Source: Acorus gramineus (taxonomy: Eukaryota > Streptophyta > Magnoliopsida > Acorales > Acoraceae). Taken from it: a stretch of 64,000 nucleotides of DNA. The number at the start of each line of letters is the position of its first letter. Position 1 is the stretch's first letter. A program made the translations under genes and the position numbers. The stretch lies in contig CM060854.1 in NCBI GenBank assembly GCA_030737835.1, positions 10,225,272-10,289,271 of the forward strand, given 5' to 3'. The notes under the pieces were generated by a model. The model was not told the DNA's origin. It worked only from the letters and a program-made list of their open reading frames with translations, and searched no databases. Below are positions 37,201 through 44,948 of this stretch, in pieces.

Positions 37201-40200
37201 TCTGTTATTCTCATTGGGAAACGTAAAAATGACTTTTTTGTTGTTTGATTCAAATTGGATAAAGTGATGATAAATGGTTGATAAGGGATGAATAAGTGTT
37301 TAAAACTTTTTAAATGACCATTATACCCCTGGGAATAGTGTGAGAGATGTATGATTGATTTAATAGATGTGACAGTTTTTAAAATTTGTGTGAGACTGTT
37401 AGGTGAGATAAAAATTTTAAAATGACAGAGAAGGGTATTTTTATCCATTGGCATAGATAAATCTTGATTAGCAATTCCAACATTTTTTTAGAATAGTTAT
37501 CAGGTCTTATCCTAGCTTATCCAGACATAACTATCGGGGTTTATTCTATCAAAACAAACAATTTTTTTGAGTTATTTTCATGTATTCTTTATTATTCTTG
37601 CCTTATGTTCCACGCCATACGGGGAGGGTATACCAGGCATCCAAACAAGAAAAAAAGCTATTCTATCTAATTCTCAGCTATTCTAGGGATTATTCTTGAA
37701 ACAAGCAAGGGCTTAGGATAACTTATCCTCAAAAGAAATCCGAGGAAGAAAGCAACTATTTTTCATAGGAGAGTGCATGCCGTTTTTTTTTATTTTTTGG
37801 GTAATATAAATGTTGAATGAAGTGCAATTATGAATTCTGAATTTTGAGATTAATTTTTGTATGACTTAATAATGGGTTGGTTTAATCAACCGCAACTGGC
37901 TGTTTTCAAAACTATCGATTCAGATAATGGGTTGATTGTGTTTTAAGAAATTTTTTTATGAGGGTTGTTATACCTACAGTTTTTTTTTTCAGCCCCAATT
38001 TCAATCTTATATGTTTTGATAAAAAATTAATAGAGCATATACTCACATTAACGAAGTATATGCTTCGATAGAATTTTTTTATATTTTTTTATAAATGATC
38101 AATATAATTCATTGGAACATATGTTTCATTTTTTATAAAATTATGTATCTCATTAGAGGAGATATATTATTTTAAAAATTCAAAACACTTGCCCCCTGTA
38201 TGGCTAGAGAAATAAACCCAGAATAAGGAAGAATACAGGAGAATAGTAAAAAAAAGCTGTTTGTTTTGACAGAATAAACCCCGATAGTTATGTCTGAATA
38301 AGCTAGGATAAGGCCTGATAACTATTCTAAGGAAATTGTGGAATTGCTTATCAAGGCTTATTTATACCAATGGATAAAAATACCCTTTTCTGTAATTTTA
38401 AAAAATTTATCTCACCTAACAGACTCACACAGATTCCAAAAACTGTCACATCTATTAAATCAATCATATATCTCTCACACTATTCCCAGGGGTATAATTG
38501 TCATTTAAAAAATCATAAACTCTTATTCATCCCTTATCAACCATTTATCATCACTTTATCCAAGGTGAACCAAACAACAAAAAATTCATTTTTACGTTTC
38601 CCAATGAAAATAACAAAAAAAACAACCAAACAAAATGTTACTTATTCAGCCTGGATTGTTATCTATCCCAATATAGCTATCAGGAGCGAATAACCTAACT
38701 CACACCCCATACGGGGGGTTGTAGATTGGATTTATGCTTGAAAATGGGTTGTATGTAACATTATTTTTTATACACACACACACACACACTTGGATACTTA
38801 GCCCCCGTTTGTTTTGGGAATAAGCCTCCGGATAATCTCGGATAAGGGATAAAGGGTGTTTGGAAACCCCGCATAACCCCTAATAAAGTATGCTGGTATA
38901 AACTGGTATATAGATTCCAACCAACTCCTGGAATTAAAGTTATCCTAGGTTATTCCACCCAAAGAATATGTGGGCCCTTTATCAAATCAACTGTGATCAC
39001 CTCTTATAAATCACCTATCAAATCAACTATCATTATTTTTTCACCTTTTATAAATCTTTATCCATACTTTATTCATATTTTACCTAAACAACAAAACATT
39101 TATTCTTACGTTTACCAACGAGAATAATTTAAAATACAACCAAACACAAAATCATTTTATCTTTATTTATACTCACTTATGCTTGAATAAATCATATTCA
39201 TGTTTCTAACGGGGCTTAGGATGTTGTGGAGAAACCGAATTAGAGAGATTAAACATTTACCCAGTTGACTGGGTCGGATCGGTCTTTTAAACACAGACGC
39301 GGTCAATCTAATTAGTCTCGCGTGTCCTGATGGCTATTTTATAGACATAATTGTCCCAAAGTCGCATATTATTTTATTCTCAAATCCCAATCCTTCCTCC
39401 GTGGCCAACGTTGCCATCTGCTGACAGAGTATACGATCTGCTCATCTTTGCTTCCCCAAAAATAAATAAATAACACTAATAAGTAAAGTCAATGGCACTA
39501 TATGATCTTTATATGCACATGATTTTAAGGAAATTATCACAAGTTACATTCCCTTTTTTCTTTCAGTCTTTAAAGTAGACTCGTATGTCTCGTCGTCATC
39601 CAATGGAGTATAAATATTTTCTTTAGACAATGTATATAACTCAAATTTTTCATACATTTCCTAAAAATAGATTTATTCAATTTAGAATGGAACGATATAT
39701 ATTTTTTTTATTTATCAAAGTACGTATATATCTCATTAGAGTGTTTACTTGTATTTTTTGCATTTTAAACTATAATAAAACTGAGTATAACATTTACTTA
39801 GAGGGATCGGGTTAGGTCCAACGCCCATTGAATAATTTGTTTGTTCAATAAGATTGTAACCGTCCGATCTTTTATAGTAATTATAATCAAGATATTCTTT
39901 TAAATTTTAAAATTAAAATTATGATCAATTAAATTATAATCATTTTTTTTAGTATTTAATTAAATTTTGTATCTCTAAATCATAAGATCAGACGATCATA
40001 TCCAAAAACAAACTGACCTTATAACATCCGAAGTGGCCGACGCATAGTTGGCCCGCCACATAAGCGTCAAAGACGTGTTAACGGTCACGGCTGGGTAAAG
40101 AGCATCACTTAGCGGCCTCAGCTCGATCGTCGATATATAGGGCGTCCCCTTCCCTGTGTTCACCACACACACCGACACCGTCTCCATTTGCGCCACAATG

Positions 40201-40616
40201 ATCAGATCTAACGCGGTCTTGTTGTCGCTCGTCTCGACCACCGCCCAGAGGTTGACTCCCACATAGAGATCAAACTCGGGTGCGCTGTTGAGGCCGTCGT
40301 AGTTTCCGTAGTAGAAAACAGTCCTTAACAAGTACTTGCCGCCTTTTCCTTTCGAGATGTCGATGTCATAACAGTTTCGGACCCCGGTTGGAAAGCTCCG
40401 AAGCGTCTGTAAAGCTCTCCAGTTTTGATTATATTCCGGGGAGACGTGGTGGGTCTCTCCGGTGGATATGTATGGGTAGTCTGATTTGTATTCTATGGTG
40501 GTTGTTCCGTCTACGTAGCTCTCGTTACACCCACAGTCGATGCTTATGAACCCTATATACATGCATACATTGTTTGCAATCAAAACAAAGAGAGATACAT
40601 GCATGGTTTGATATGT

Positions 40617-40675
<59 letters not shown>

Positions 40676-40755
40676 TGCTGGGACTGAACAAGAGGAAGCA
40701 GAAAAGTGAAGAGAATCAAAGTGCAGAGAGAAACAAGTGTTGCCATTGTCATCAT
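14317..40755 (-). CDS. Malectin-like LRR receptor kinase (LRR-RLK subfamily I), complete, 13 exons, 901 aa (copy B)
   Basis: Hand-spliced exons in transcript order are 40755-40674, 40552-40018, 31294-30825, 29113-28981, 28883-28812, 28688-28617, 25717-25637, 24841-24690, 23015-22675, 17974-17851, 15835-15776, 15056-14867 and 14710-14317. All junctions are GT-AG, all phases agree, and the total of 2706 nt is a whole number of codons. The order is signal peptide (about 1-25), malectin-like ectodomain (28-365), a NWMGDPC hinge, three LRRs (about 403-470), one membrane helix (about 503-527), a juxtamembrane segment and a Ser/Thr kinase (about 605-880). Kinase landmarks are the Gly loop [12 protein letters not shown] (Lys631), HRDIKPEN (Asp724) and DFG (742-744). 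HRD marks an RD kinase. In the family these plasma-membrane receptors sense cell-wall or microbial cues, but the ligand here is unknown. Large introns are filled with transposons. The exon 9 acceptor was chosen because it alone restores phase after exon 8. Confidence 0.93.
14867..15056 (-). CDS. Copy B exon 12: catalytic loop, DFG and activation segment
   Basis: 190 nt, residues 708-771. It encodes [20 protein letters not shown] then NILLN, followed by [11 protein letters not shown] and [16 protein letters not shown], the DFG triad and the GTLGYLDPE segment are all intact. The donor is CCAGA/GTATGC. Confidence 0.95.
15155..15650. repeat. Purine-rich/pyrimidine-rich foldback in intron 11 of copy B
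   Basis: About 220 bases of nearly pure purine (GGGAGG, GAGAGA) are followed by about 210 bases of nearly pure pyrimidine (CTCTCT, CCTCCC). The borders are inverted: left TTGTTAGTTGGTGAGGACAA, right GTTCCCACCAACCAAAATTT. The structure can pair with itself and each half is triplex-prone. Open frames on both strands are composition effects. Confidence 0.8.
15776..15835 (-). CDS. Copy B exon 11: 60-nt kinase exon
   Basis: Residues 688-708, [20 protein letters not shown], corresponding to the W..RL.IA...A.GL helix of plant receptor kinases (Trp and Arg kept). Acceptor CTGCAG, donor AAAAG/GTTGG, and phases fit exons 10 and 12. Confidence 0.92.
15836..17850. other. Intron 10 of copy B, no feature recognised
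   Basis: About 2 kb of AT-rich intron with a short TA run near 15981. No coding exon, repeat or RNA was identified. Confidence 0.5.
17851..17974 (-). CDS. Copy B exon 10: kinase beta-4/beta-5 region
   Basis: 124 nt, residues 647-688: [20 protein letters not shown] then [30 protein letters not shown] and LIYRYM.GGNL are standard for this kinase family. This exon has no start codon and is too short to be seen as a gene without its neighbours. Confidence 0.93.
18231..19885 (+). mobile_element. Ty1/Copia LTR retrotransposon fossil, truncated, in intron 9 of copy B
   Basis: The plus strand shows the end of a Copia pol region: reverse transcriptase with its IYVDD catalytic motif, then RNase H ([20 protein letters not shown] region), then a purine tract and an LTR fragment at about 19726-19885. 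An LTR fragment also lies at about 18290-18450 but in inverted orientation, and 18381-18430 pairs with about 18490-18540. Gag, protease and integrase are missing. It is broken, with about five or six breaks besides the truncation, and looks old. Confidence 0.85.
19886..21379. other. Intron 9 of copy B, no gene
   Basis: Nothing coding was recognised. A perfect small inverted repeat CAAATCTACTGGT/ACCAGTAGATTTG lies at about 20303-20335, and a partial repeat of it near 20463. Confidence 0.45.
21380..22450 (-). mobile_element. LINE (L1-type) ORF2 remnant in intron 9 of copy B
   Basis: The minus strand encodes, in separate frames, GGLGVLNL and [20 protein letters not shown], then [20 protein letters not shown] and ELVSLL-like [20 protein letters not shown] with FTVK. 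This is the order found after the reverse transcriptase in plant L1 elements (…GGLGVRNL…LLGKWLWR…, …P.L..LA.NK…, …W..D..G.FTVKS). Several stops and shifts, no intact ends. The orientation is the same as the host gene. Confidence 0.7.
22675..23015 (-). CDS. Copy B exon 9: juxtamembrane segment and kinase N-lobe
   Basis: 341 nt, residues 533-646. An acceptor TATTATAG after a T-rich tract joins in phase to exon 8. The open frame runs further upstream to about 23112, but no acceptor there fits the phase. [20 protein letters not shown] leads into the Gly loop [20 protein letters not shown] with the catalytic Lys. The exon ends MFLNE, with the likely alpha-C Glu646. Confidence 0.88.
23016..24689. 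other. Intron 8 of copy B
   Basis: An open minus-strand frame at 23116-23358 (rich in Cys, Leu and Trp) has no recognisable domain and no splice support. The rest is AT-rich with nothing identified. Confidence 0.45.
24690..24841 (-). CDS. Copy B exon 8: cysteine pair and transmembrane helix
   Basis: 152 nt, residues 482-533. [13 protein letters not shown] closes the ectodomain, and the helix [20 protein letters not shown] with KLLCL is followed by a basic stop-transfer RRKQK. The donor is AAAAAG/GTTAGA, phase 1. Confidence 0.92.
24955..25395. mobile_element. hAT-like MITE in intron 7 of copy B
   Basis: The ends are inverted: TAGGGACGAAAACA on the left and TAGGGATGAAAACA on the right in reverse complement. 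The interior is AT-rich with ATATCCGTATCCGT, the same style as the element at 54577-55143. No clean target duplication was found. Confidence 0.55.
25637..25717 (-). CDS. Copy B exon 7: third LRR
   Basis: 81 nt, residues 455-482, encoding [20 protein letters not shown] then NQSLTL. The split codon AG/T gives the Ser that precedes VDGNPELC in exon 8, exactly as in family members, which confirms the splice. Confidence 0.92.
26995..27550 (+). mobile_element. LINE 3-prime end fragment in intron 6 of copy B
   Basis: The plus strand opens with [20 protein letters not shown], the H..F.C zinc-binding-like segment near the C-terminus of plant L1 ORF2, and ends in A-rich sequence near 27545. Stops follow soon after, and only the 3-prime part is present. 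A poly(T) plus TGGAGAAAAGGTAGACATTC segment at 26518-26565 may be another retroposon end in the opposite direction. Confidence 0.65.
27714..28346. mobile_element. hAT-type MITE with perfect 8-bp target duplication
   Basis: The direct repeat GATATTGC flanks it (27706-27713 and 28347-28354). Terminal inverted repeats are CTCGAAAGCACGGACAC and CTATGAAGCACGGACAC. Subterminal GTGTCCG/CGGACAC motifs are frequent. The middle has AAACAGTGATTTATAAAA-type tandem repeats (about 27990-28170) and an AT run at 28198-28230. It lies in intron 6. Confidence 0.9.
28617..29113 (-). CDS. Copy B exons 4-6: hinge and first two LRRs
   Basis: Exon 4 (29113-28981) encodes [20 protein letters not shown] and then [12 protein letters not shown]...PRIISL, the conserved hinge between malectin-like domain and LRRs. 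Exons 5 (28883-28812) and 6 (28688-28617) are each exactly 72 nt, one LRR per exon: [20 protein letters not shown] and [20 protein letters not shown]. All are split after the second codon base. The two introns between them are short (97 and 123 nt). Confidence 0.93.
29114..30824. other. Intron 3 of copy B
   Basis: No exon. Poly(T) followed by GGAGGGGGGGGAGTGAACAG at about 29655-29710 resembles the reversed A-tail of a retroposon, whose body may reach about 29990. Open frames seen here are short and AT-rich. Confidence 0.4.
30825..31294 (-). CDS. Copy B exon 3: second malectin-like domain half
   Basis: 470 nt, residues 206-363. It begins [20 protein letters not shown] and holds [23 protein letters not shown]-type variant [11 protein letters not shown] and a terminal [13 protein letters not shown]. 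The acceptor lies after GATCCAG and the donor is GACG/GTATGC. If the donor were skipped, the frame would stop after seven more codons. Confidence 0.95.
31432..32687. mobile_element. Foldback MITE (about 1.26 kb) with a related element nested inside
   Basis: Outer ends are TAAGCCCGTCAACGGGTC and, in reverse complement, TACGCCTGTCAATGGATC. Arms of 300-450 bp pair (31670-31880 with 32345-32560). A related unit with TAGGTCTGTCAACGA and GTTGATAGGCCTA ends (about 31504-32088) lies within. CGACCCGACC-rich subterminal blocks mark the same family as 34035-34851. Confidence 0.7.
33060..33600. repeat. Dispersed repeat, second copy at about 60500-60871
   Basis: Parts of this stretch match 60.5-60.9 kb: AAAATACC...AAATGAGATTT in reverse complement near 33100-33200, and GATGCACAACTTATGAAATT plus GGGGTATTTTGACAAAA directly near 33462-33535. 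It serves as an unoccupied-site reference for the SINE at 60606 and the Mutator-like element at 60872. Confidence 0.7.
33930..35014. mobile_element. Foldback MITE interrupted by a hAT MITE
   Basis: The left arm 33930-34034 (TTTAGTGATCGATCCCTCAC) and right arm 34860-35014 (in reverse complement ...GGTTGATCATTCACTTC) are inverted copies. The same family recurs at 41160-41515, at 41334/43862 and at 44121-44395. The hAT MITE at 34035-34851 sits inside the left part. Confidence 0.75.
34035..34851. mobile_element. hAT-type MITE, 817 bp, perfect 8-bp target duplication
   Basis: CTTTTAGT flanks both ends (34027-34034, 34852-34859). Terminal repeats are TAGGCCTGTCAACGGGT and TAGACATGTCAACGGAT, with subterminal GACCCGACCC blocks. 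The 8-bp duplication is the hAT signature. It lies in intron 2 of copy B. Confidence 0.9.
35400..36650 (+). repeat. Intron 2 segment duplicated in copy C (50470-51260)
   Basis: Outside the MITE, this stretch aligns in order with 50470-51260 (for example CTAGTAAAGAAGAATGT-type blocks, ATTCAGTGT, CAAACTCA.TTTTAAA, CATCTCAAAGGA). It shows that copies B and C share intron as well as exon ancestry. Confidence 0.75.
35495..35880. mobile_element. hAT-type MITE, 386 bp, perfect 8-bp target duplication
   Basis: ATTCTCAC flanks both ends (35487-35494, 35881-35888). Terminal repeats are CAATGTTCTAAAAA and CAATGTTGTAAAAA, with CCGCCTAGAC/GCCTAGCGC motifs near the ends. The paralogous stretch of copy C intron 2 (about 50500-50600) lacks it. 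Confidence 0.92.
36775..39219. repeat. Composite inverted repeat, two MITE families mirrored (B-A-core-A-B)
   Basis: 36775-37080 is the reverse complement of 38801-39215, and 37125-37690 is the reverse complement of 38215-38705, around a 0.5-kb core. Overlapping antisense and sense open frames in the arms (TVTSIKSII...[10 protein letters not shown] in both) come from this mirroring and are not genes. The structure lies in intron 2 of copy B. Confidence 0.8.
38801..39215. mobile_element. Tourist/Harbinger-like MITE
   Basis: Ends are GCCCCCGTTTG and, in reverse complement, GCCCCGTTAG. TTA is found on both sides (38798-38800 and 39216-39218), the 3-bp target size of PIF/Harbinger MITEs. The mirrored copy at 36775-37080 is truncated at both ends. 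Confidence 0.65.
39805..40003. mobile_element. Small foldback MITE next to the exon 2 donor of copy B
   Basis: It starts GATCGGGTTAGGTCCAAC and ends in AAGATCAGACGATCATATCC. The ends pair weakly. A better preserved member lies at 59165-59424. Its right edge is about 15 bases from the exon 2 splice donor at 40017. Confidence 0.6.
40018..40552 (-). CDS. Copy B exon 2: first malectin-like domain half
   Basis: 535 nt, residues 28-206. It opens [20 protein letters not shown], the usual FISIDCG start of the malectin-like domain, and continues with [46 protein letters not shown] and [12 protein letters not shown]. Copy C has an exon of identical length at 53526-54060. Confidence 0.95.
40619..40671. 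repeat. (TA)n(GA)n microsatellite at the intron 1 donor of copy B
   Basis: On the transcript strand, intron 1 begins GTCTCTCTCT and stays CT-repeat for about 36 bases, then becomes TA-repeat. The donor GT is part of the repeat boundary. Confidence 0.92.
40674..40755 (-). CDS. Copy B exon 1: start codon and signal peptide
   Basis: Encodes [20 protein letters not shown] followed by PLVQSQQ, a classic hydrophobic signal peptide with a small-residue exit site. A second Met follows directly and a third two residues on, so the exact start could be any of the three. The donor is CAAG/GTCTCT, and the intron starts directly inside a CT microsatellite. Confidence 0.9.
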
Positions 40756-40801
40756 CTACAACGTAACGGAGTTCGCGAGTGAATGGTTTTCTTTCCGTAG
40801 G

Positions 40802-40811
40802 CAAATATAAA
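40802..40811 (-). promoter_or_regulatory. Possible TATA box of copy B
   Basis: On the minus strand CTTTATATTTG lies about 50 bases before the ATG. The position is plausible for a short leader. No other core element could be fixed, and copy C has no equally good match. Confidence 0.35.
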
Positions 40812-40849
40812 GGAGTGCTATCGATCAATTGGAATAATAAAAAAAAAAG

Positions 40850-41159
40850 GGACTCTTTTAGGATGAATTGTCTAAATACCCCAAATCAACTGTCATATTT
40901 TTTCTATGCCCCTAAACTTTTCTTAAATTTTTATTTTACAGTGTTGTCCTATTTTTTTTTTCTACCCTTTACCAATGCCACCACATACTTTACTACCTAA
41001 ATTATTAGTCTTTTTCGATTTCTTCTCTTATCTCTCCCAAATTGATTCATCTCCCCCCAAAACTCACTAAACCTAAACAATTATTCCCTCCATTTTTTCT
41101 ATCTCCCTCAAATTGATTTATCTCCACCAAACCTAAACACATTTGTATCAGTTTAAGAG
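40850..41159. other. Upstream region of copy B
   Basis: AT-rich intergenic DNA with no gene. Only general promoter composition is visible. Confidence 0.4.
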
Positions 41160-41515
41160 ATTCTTTTTTTAAGTCCATGTAAACTATGTTATTTAATTAG
41201 TGACCAATCTCTCCCTTCTTCATATTTCATTTTAAGTCCTCAAATTCAAATGACTTTTTTGTTATTAGTCTCACCACCAAACTTCTGTCTGTTTAGGATT
41301 ACAGATAGTTGAAATTCCTCTACTACCCTTTGATATTTTTATTTTTAAATCCTATAAACTATGTTATTTAGTCATCGATCCCTCCTTCTTCATATTGCAT
41401 TTGAAGTCCCAACTTCTAACACATTTTTTGTTATTAGTCCCTGCACAAAATGTTCGTCTCTTTGAGGCTAATAACAAAAAAGTCATTTGAATTTGAGGAC
41501 TTAAAATGTTCATAT
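41160..41515. mobile_element. Foldback MITE of the AGTGATCGATCCCTC family
   Basis: The segment holds repeated blocks AAACTATGTTATTTA, CTTCTTCATATT and TTTTTTGTTATTAGTC, and its right end inverts the left (GACTTAAAATG... against ...TTTTAAGTCCTCAAATTC). A further half (41334-41460) pairs with 43862-44000 on the other side of the next element, so two members are entangled. Confidence 0.6.
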
Positions 41516-41978
41516 TTGAAAATTTTAAACTACTTATCCTCTAAATGAAATCACTAAATCTCTAAATCACTAAAAATAAAAAGTTTAAAATCACTAAATC
41601 ACTTTCCATAAAAAAAATCACTCAATCTCTAAATAATTAAATAGTTAGATTCCCTTAAAATCACTAATTCACTAAATAAATAAAATTTAGCATTACGCAA
41701 AATAAATTTTCATTTACTGCATGCAAATTTTTTAATGGCATCTAAATTTTTAAAATTAAAATTCTAAACAAACACAAAAGTCTAATTCGATATTTCACAA
41801 GTTTGAACCAAGAAAAATCCTTTAAATCAAAATTCAATAATAAAAAATCCTCAAAATTTACATATGTAATCATTCTTTTTCTTATTATATAATCAATCAT
41901 AATTAGACAGATAAAGCTATTAGAGAATGCAATACTAGATTGAGTGGGCATGTGTAGTGTTAAGTAATACTAATAGGG

Positions 41979-43766
41979 GGGTAGTCGATACGGACTTTGA
42001 TGGATTTCTGTGGACATTATTTAAGTGATGGACTTTTGTAGACTTTGCAGACTTTCACAGATTTTTGCAGACTTTCGTGGACTTTTGCAGACTTTCACAA
42101 ATTGACTCTCATGGACTTTCACAGATTTTCACATACATTTGCAGACTTTCATAGATTGACTCTTATGGATTTTCATAGACTTTCAGAGACTTTGACAGAC
42201 TTTCACAAATCACTCTCATAAACTTTCACAGACTTTTGTAGACTTTCACAAATCACTCTCATGGACTTTCACAGACTTTCACAGACTTTTACAGACTTTC
42301 AGAGATTGACTCTTTTCACATGTGGATTTCTATTAATAAACACAAAAATATTTTTAGAATTTTAAAATAACATTGATGCAGCATTACATTATGCATGGCA
42401 TTGTAATCAATTTCATACACACACCCACACACACGGACAAAACACGGCTACTTGATTAACCACATCATATAAATCTAATTTCATATATACACACATATAC
42501 CAAACAATACAATATATAATGGACCACCAAACAGAAAGTACCATAAACATGTATAATGTACGGTAGATATCAACACAAGAACAATATGCTTCAGTTTGAA
42601 AAAAAAATAGTGGATGATATAAGTATATATTATATATTATACACAGTATTAAAAAATAATTTATTGCAACAAAAGCAAATCCATAATTCTTAGATATTCG
42701 TCAAATATATGAGTAGATATCAATATTTCATGCATATTCACATTCATAAAAAATTCTTCTTCATTAAAAACAATCAATCTAATAAAATAACAAAGAGAAA
42801 AAAAATACCTTCTATTGAGAAAAATCCACAATGAGCCAACTTTTTTTTTTATAGAGAGAAAAAATCATAAGCTTTTATAGAGGGGAGGGATGAGTTTTTA
42901 ATTAGGAAGATAATAAAATAAGGAAATATATATATTATAAAAATCAAATCAAACATTATACATATAATCAAATATATGATAAATCTATATTTTAAAAAAT
43001 AATTGTGGATGATCTAGGCATATATAATATAATCTACCATTCTCATATATTCATCAAACATATGAGGTGATAGGAATATTTCATACATATGGACATTCAT
43101 AAAAAAAAAGATGATAAATAAAGAAAAAAAATGTGAATAAAAATATGAAAGGCATGTGATAAAAATCATAAAGTAGATTTGTTAAAAGAAAAAAAGAAGA
43201 AATATTCACAATGCTGGAATAAAAGTCCATGAGAATCCCACCCATTTGGGTGGGATTTTGAAATGACTTTTTCCTTTATATTTCTCTCTCTAAAGTCCAC
43301 AAAAGTCCACAAGAATCCATCACTTATGAAAGTCTTCACAAATCCTGTTTAAATTGAATAACACATGACAAAATGTCTACTATGAGGAGTCTCAATCGAA
43401 TAACGCTGGACTTTTTGTCCACGAAATAATGTCTCAATCGAATAACACTAGACTTTATGTCCACGAAATAATGTCTCAATCGAATAACGCTGGACTTTAT
43501 GTCCACGAAATAATGTCTCAATCGAATAACGCTGGACTTTTTGTCCACGAAATAATGTCTCAATCGAATAACGCTAGACTTTATGTCCACGAAATAATGT
43601 CTCAATCGAATAACGCTGGACTTTTTGTCTATGAAATAATGTCTTAATCGAATAACGCTGGACTTTTTGTCCACGAATCAAAGTCCTGATTGAAAAACAC
43701 AAGATTTACAAATCCACGAGCATGGACATTTTGTCCATGAAAATCCTAATTGACTACCCCCTGTAA
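41979..43766. mobile_element. TIR element with CT/GA-type minisatellite interior, about 1.8 kb
   Basis: Ends read GGGGGGTAGTCGATACGGAC on the left and AGGGGGTAGTCAATTAGGAT in reverse complement on the right. Both are followed by GACTTT/GGATTTT-type repeats. 42000-42310 consists of GACTTTCACAGACTTTTGCA-type short repeats, and 43389-43690 is a 42-bp tandem array. It splits a foldback MITE whose arms lie on both sides. Confidence 0.7.
43389..43690. repeat. 42-bp tandem repeat, about seven units
   Basis: The unit reads GTCTCAATCGAATAACGCTG then GACTTTTTGTCCACGAAATA and AT. GGAC...GTCC within each unit is a small palindrome. The long open frames on both strands (14-residue repeat with SSVIRLRHYF) arise because 42 is a multiple of three, and no gene is implied. 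Confidence 0.93.
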
Positions 43767-44008
43767 AATTGTCATTGGTCACTTAACAATATAATGTTGT
43801 TTTGTTTTAGATGTTTTACCGAGTATTTTGTATACCAGTTTCTAATATTAAAATACTTAATAATCAGACAGACATTTTGTTGAGAGACTAATAACGAAAA
43901 AAAGGTGTTTAAAGTTGGAGATTTAAAAAATGAAATATGAAAAAGGGATGAATTAATTAGTAAATAAGATAGTTTATAAGGACTTAAAAATAAAAATTCC
44001 AAACAAAA

Positions 44009-44948
44009 GTGTAATTTGCAAAACTAACCCCAAAGTTTTGAATATTCGCACAACTGACCAGGCTTATCGAATATTTACAAATAGACTTTCAACGCTGTCA
44101 TATCAGCACTTTTATTTTCAGGGATTTTTAGTTTTAAGTCCCCACAAACCATCATATTTAGTGATCGATCCCTCTTTTTTTCGTATTTAGGTTTTAGTCC
44201 CCCAATTTAAAGGATAATTCATGGATAGGTCCCTCATAGGGACTAAAAAGTAAATTAAATAATTTATGGATAGGTCCCTCTCAGGGACTAAAAAGGAACT
44301 ATCATTTAAATCTGAGGACTAAAATCTAAATACGAAGAAGGGAGGGATCGATCACTAAATATGATGGTTTGTGAGGACTTAAAACTAAAAATCCCTTTTT
44401 TTTATTATATCAAGAATGTATTATGTCTCTAGTGTAAAGATAGGCGTGATATATGTATCACGTATCCATGGCACTAAGTTACAAAAATCTTGGAATCAAG
44501 TTCTTTTTACACGGTTCATGTCTCTTTTATGCCCTCATATTTTTCTTTACCTAATATCCACATCTTCATATTCTTTGTTATTTGATAGATTGGATTTAAA
44601 ATTAAATTAGTAATAATATTTAAATTGTAGATAAGATTATTTTGAATTTTATAATATTGATATAAAATTTAAAATTTGAATCATTTAAATAGATATGATA
44701 GATTTAAAATTTAAATTTTAAAATGTAACTCAATCTCACCCCAAGAGACCAGACATCAGCATCATATATATAACGTGTCCGTTTATAAAGAGATGTGGTG
44801 TCAGGTATGTACACCATATCTCCATATCAAAAAGTAAGCAAATCAGAAGTGTTGCTAGGGTCAAAGGCCATTAGTTTTTGCAAATAACCATTGGGTAGAG
44901 TCATTTTTGGTAATATTAAAAAAATAGGATTAGTTTTGCAAATTAAAC
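44009..44948. mobile_element. TIR element, distant relative of the 4.5-5.4 kb one, with a nested foldback
   Basis: Ends are GTGTAATTTGCAAAACTAAC and, in reverse complement, GTTTAATTTGCAAAACTAAT. Subterminal AACCCCAA...GAATATT...GAATATTTACAAATAG resembles the left end of the element at 4492. A 275-bp foldback (44121-44395, both ends GGGATTTTTAGTTTTAAGTC) is inserted in it. Confidence 0.7.

Noticed and set aside
37164-38693. Two similar proteins on opposite strands ([10 protein letters not shown] and [10 protein letters not shown])
   Set aside because: They come from mirrored arms of a non-coding MITE, not from a gene pair.
43336-43674. Repeat protein with SSVIRLRHYF units
   Set aside because: A 42-bp minisatellite with a length divisible by three; no start context, domain or splice support.
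43389-43690. CRISPR-like array
   Set aside because: Units are contiguous and homogeneous with no unique spacers, in a plant nuclear context.
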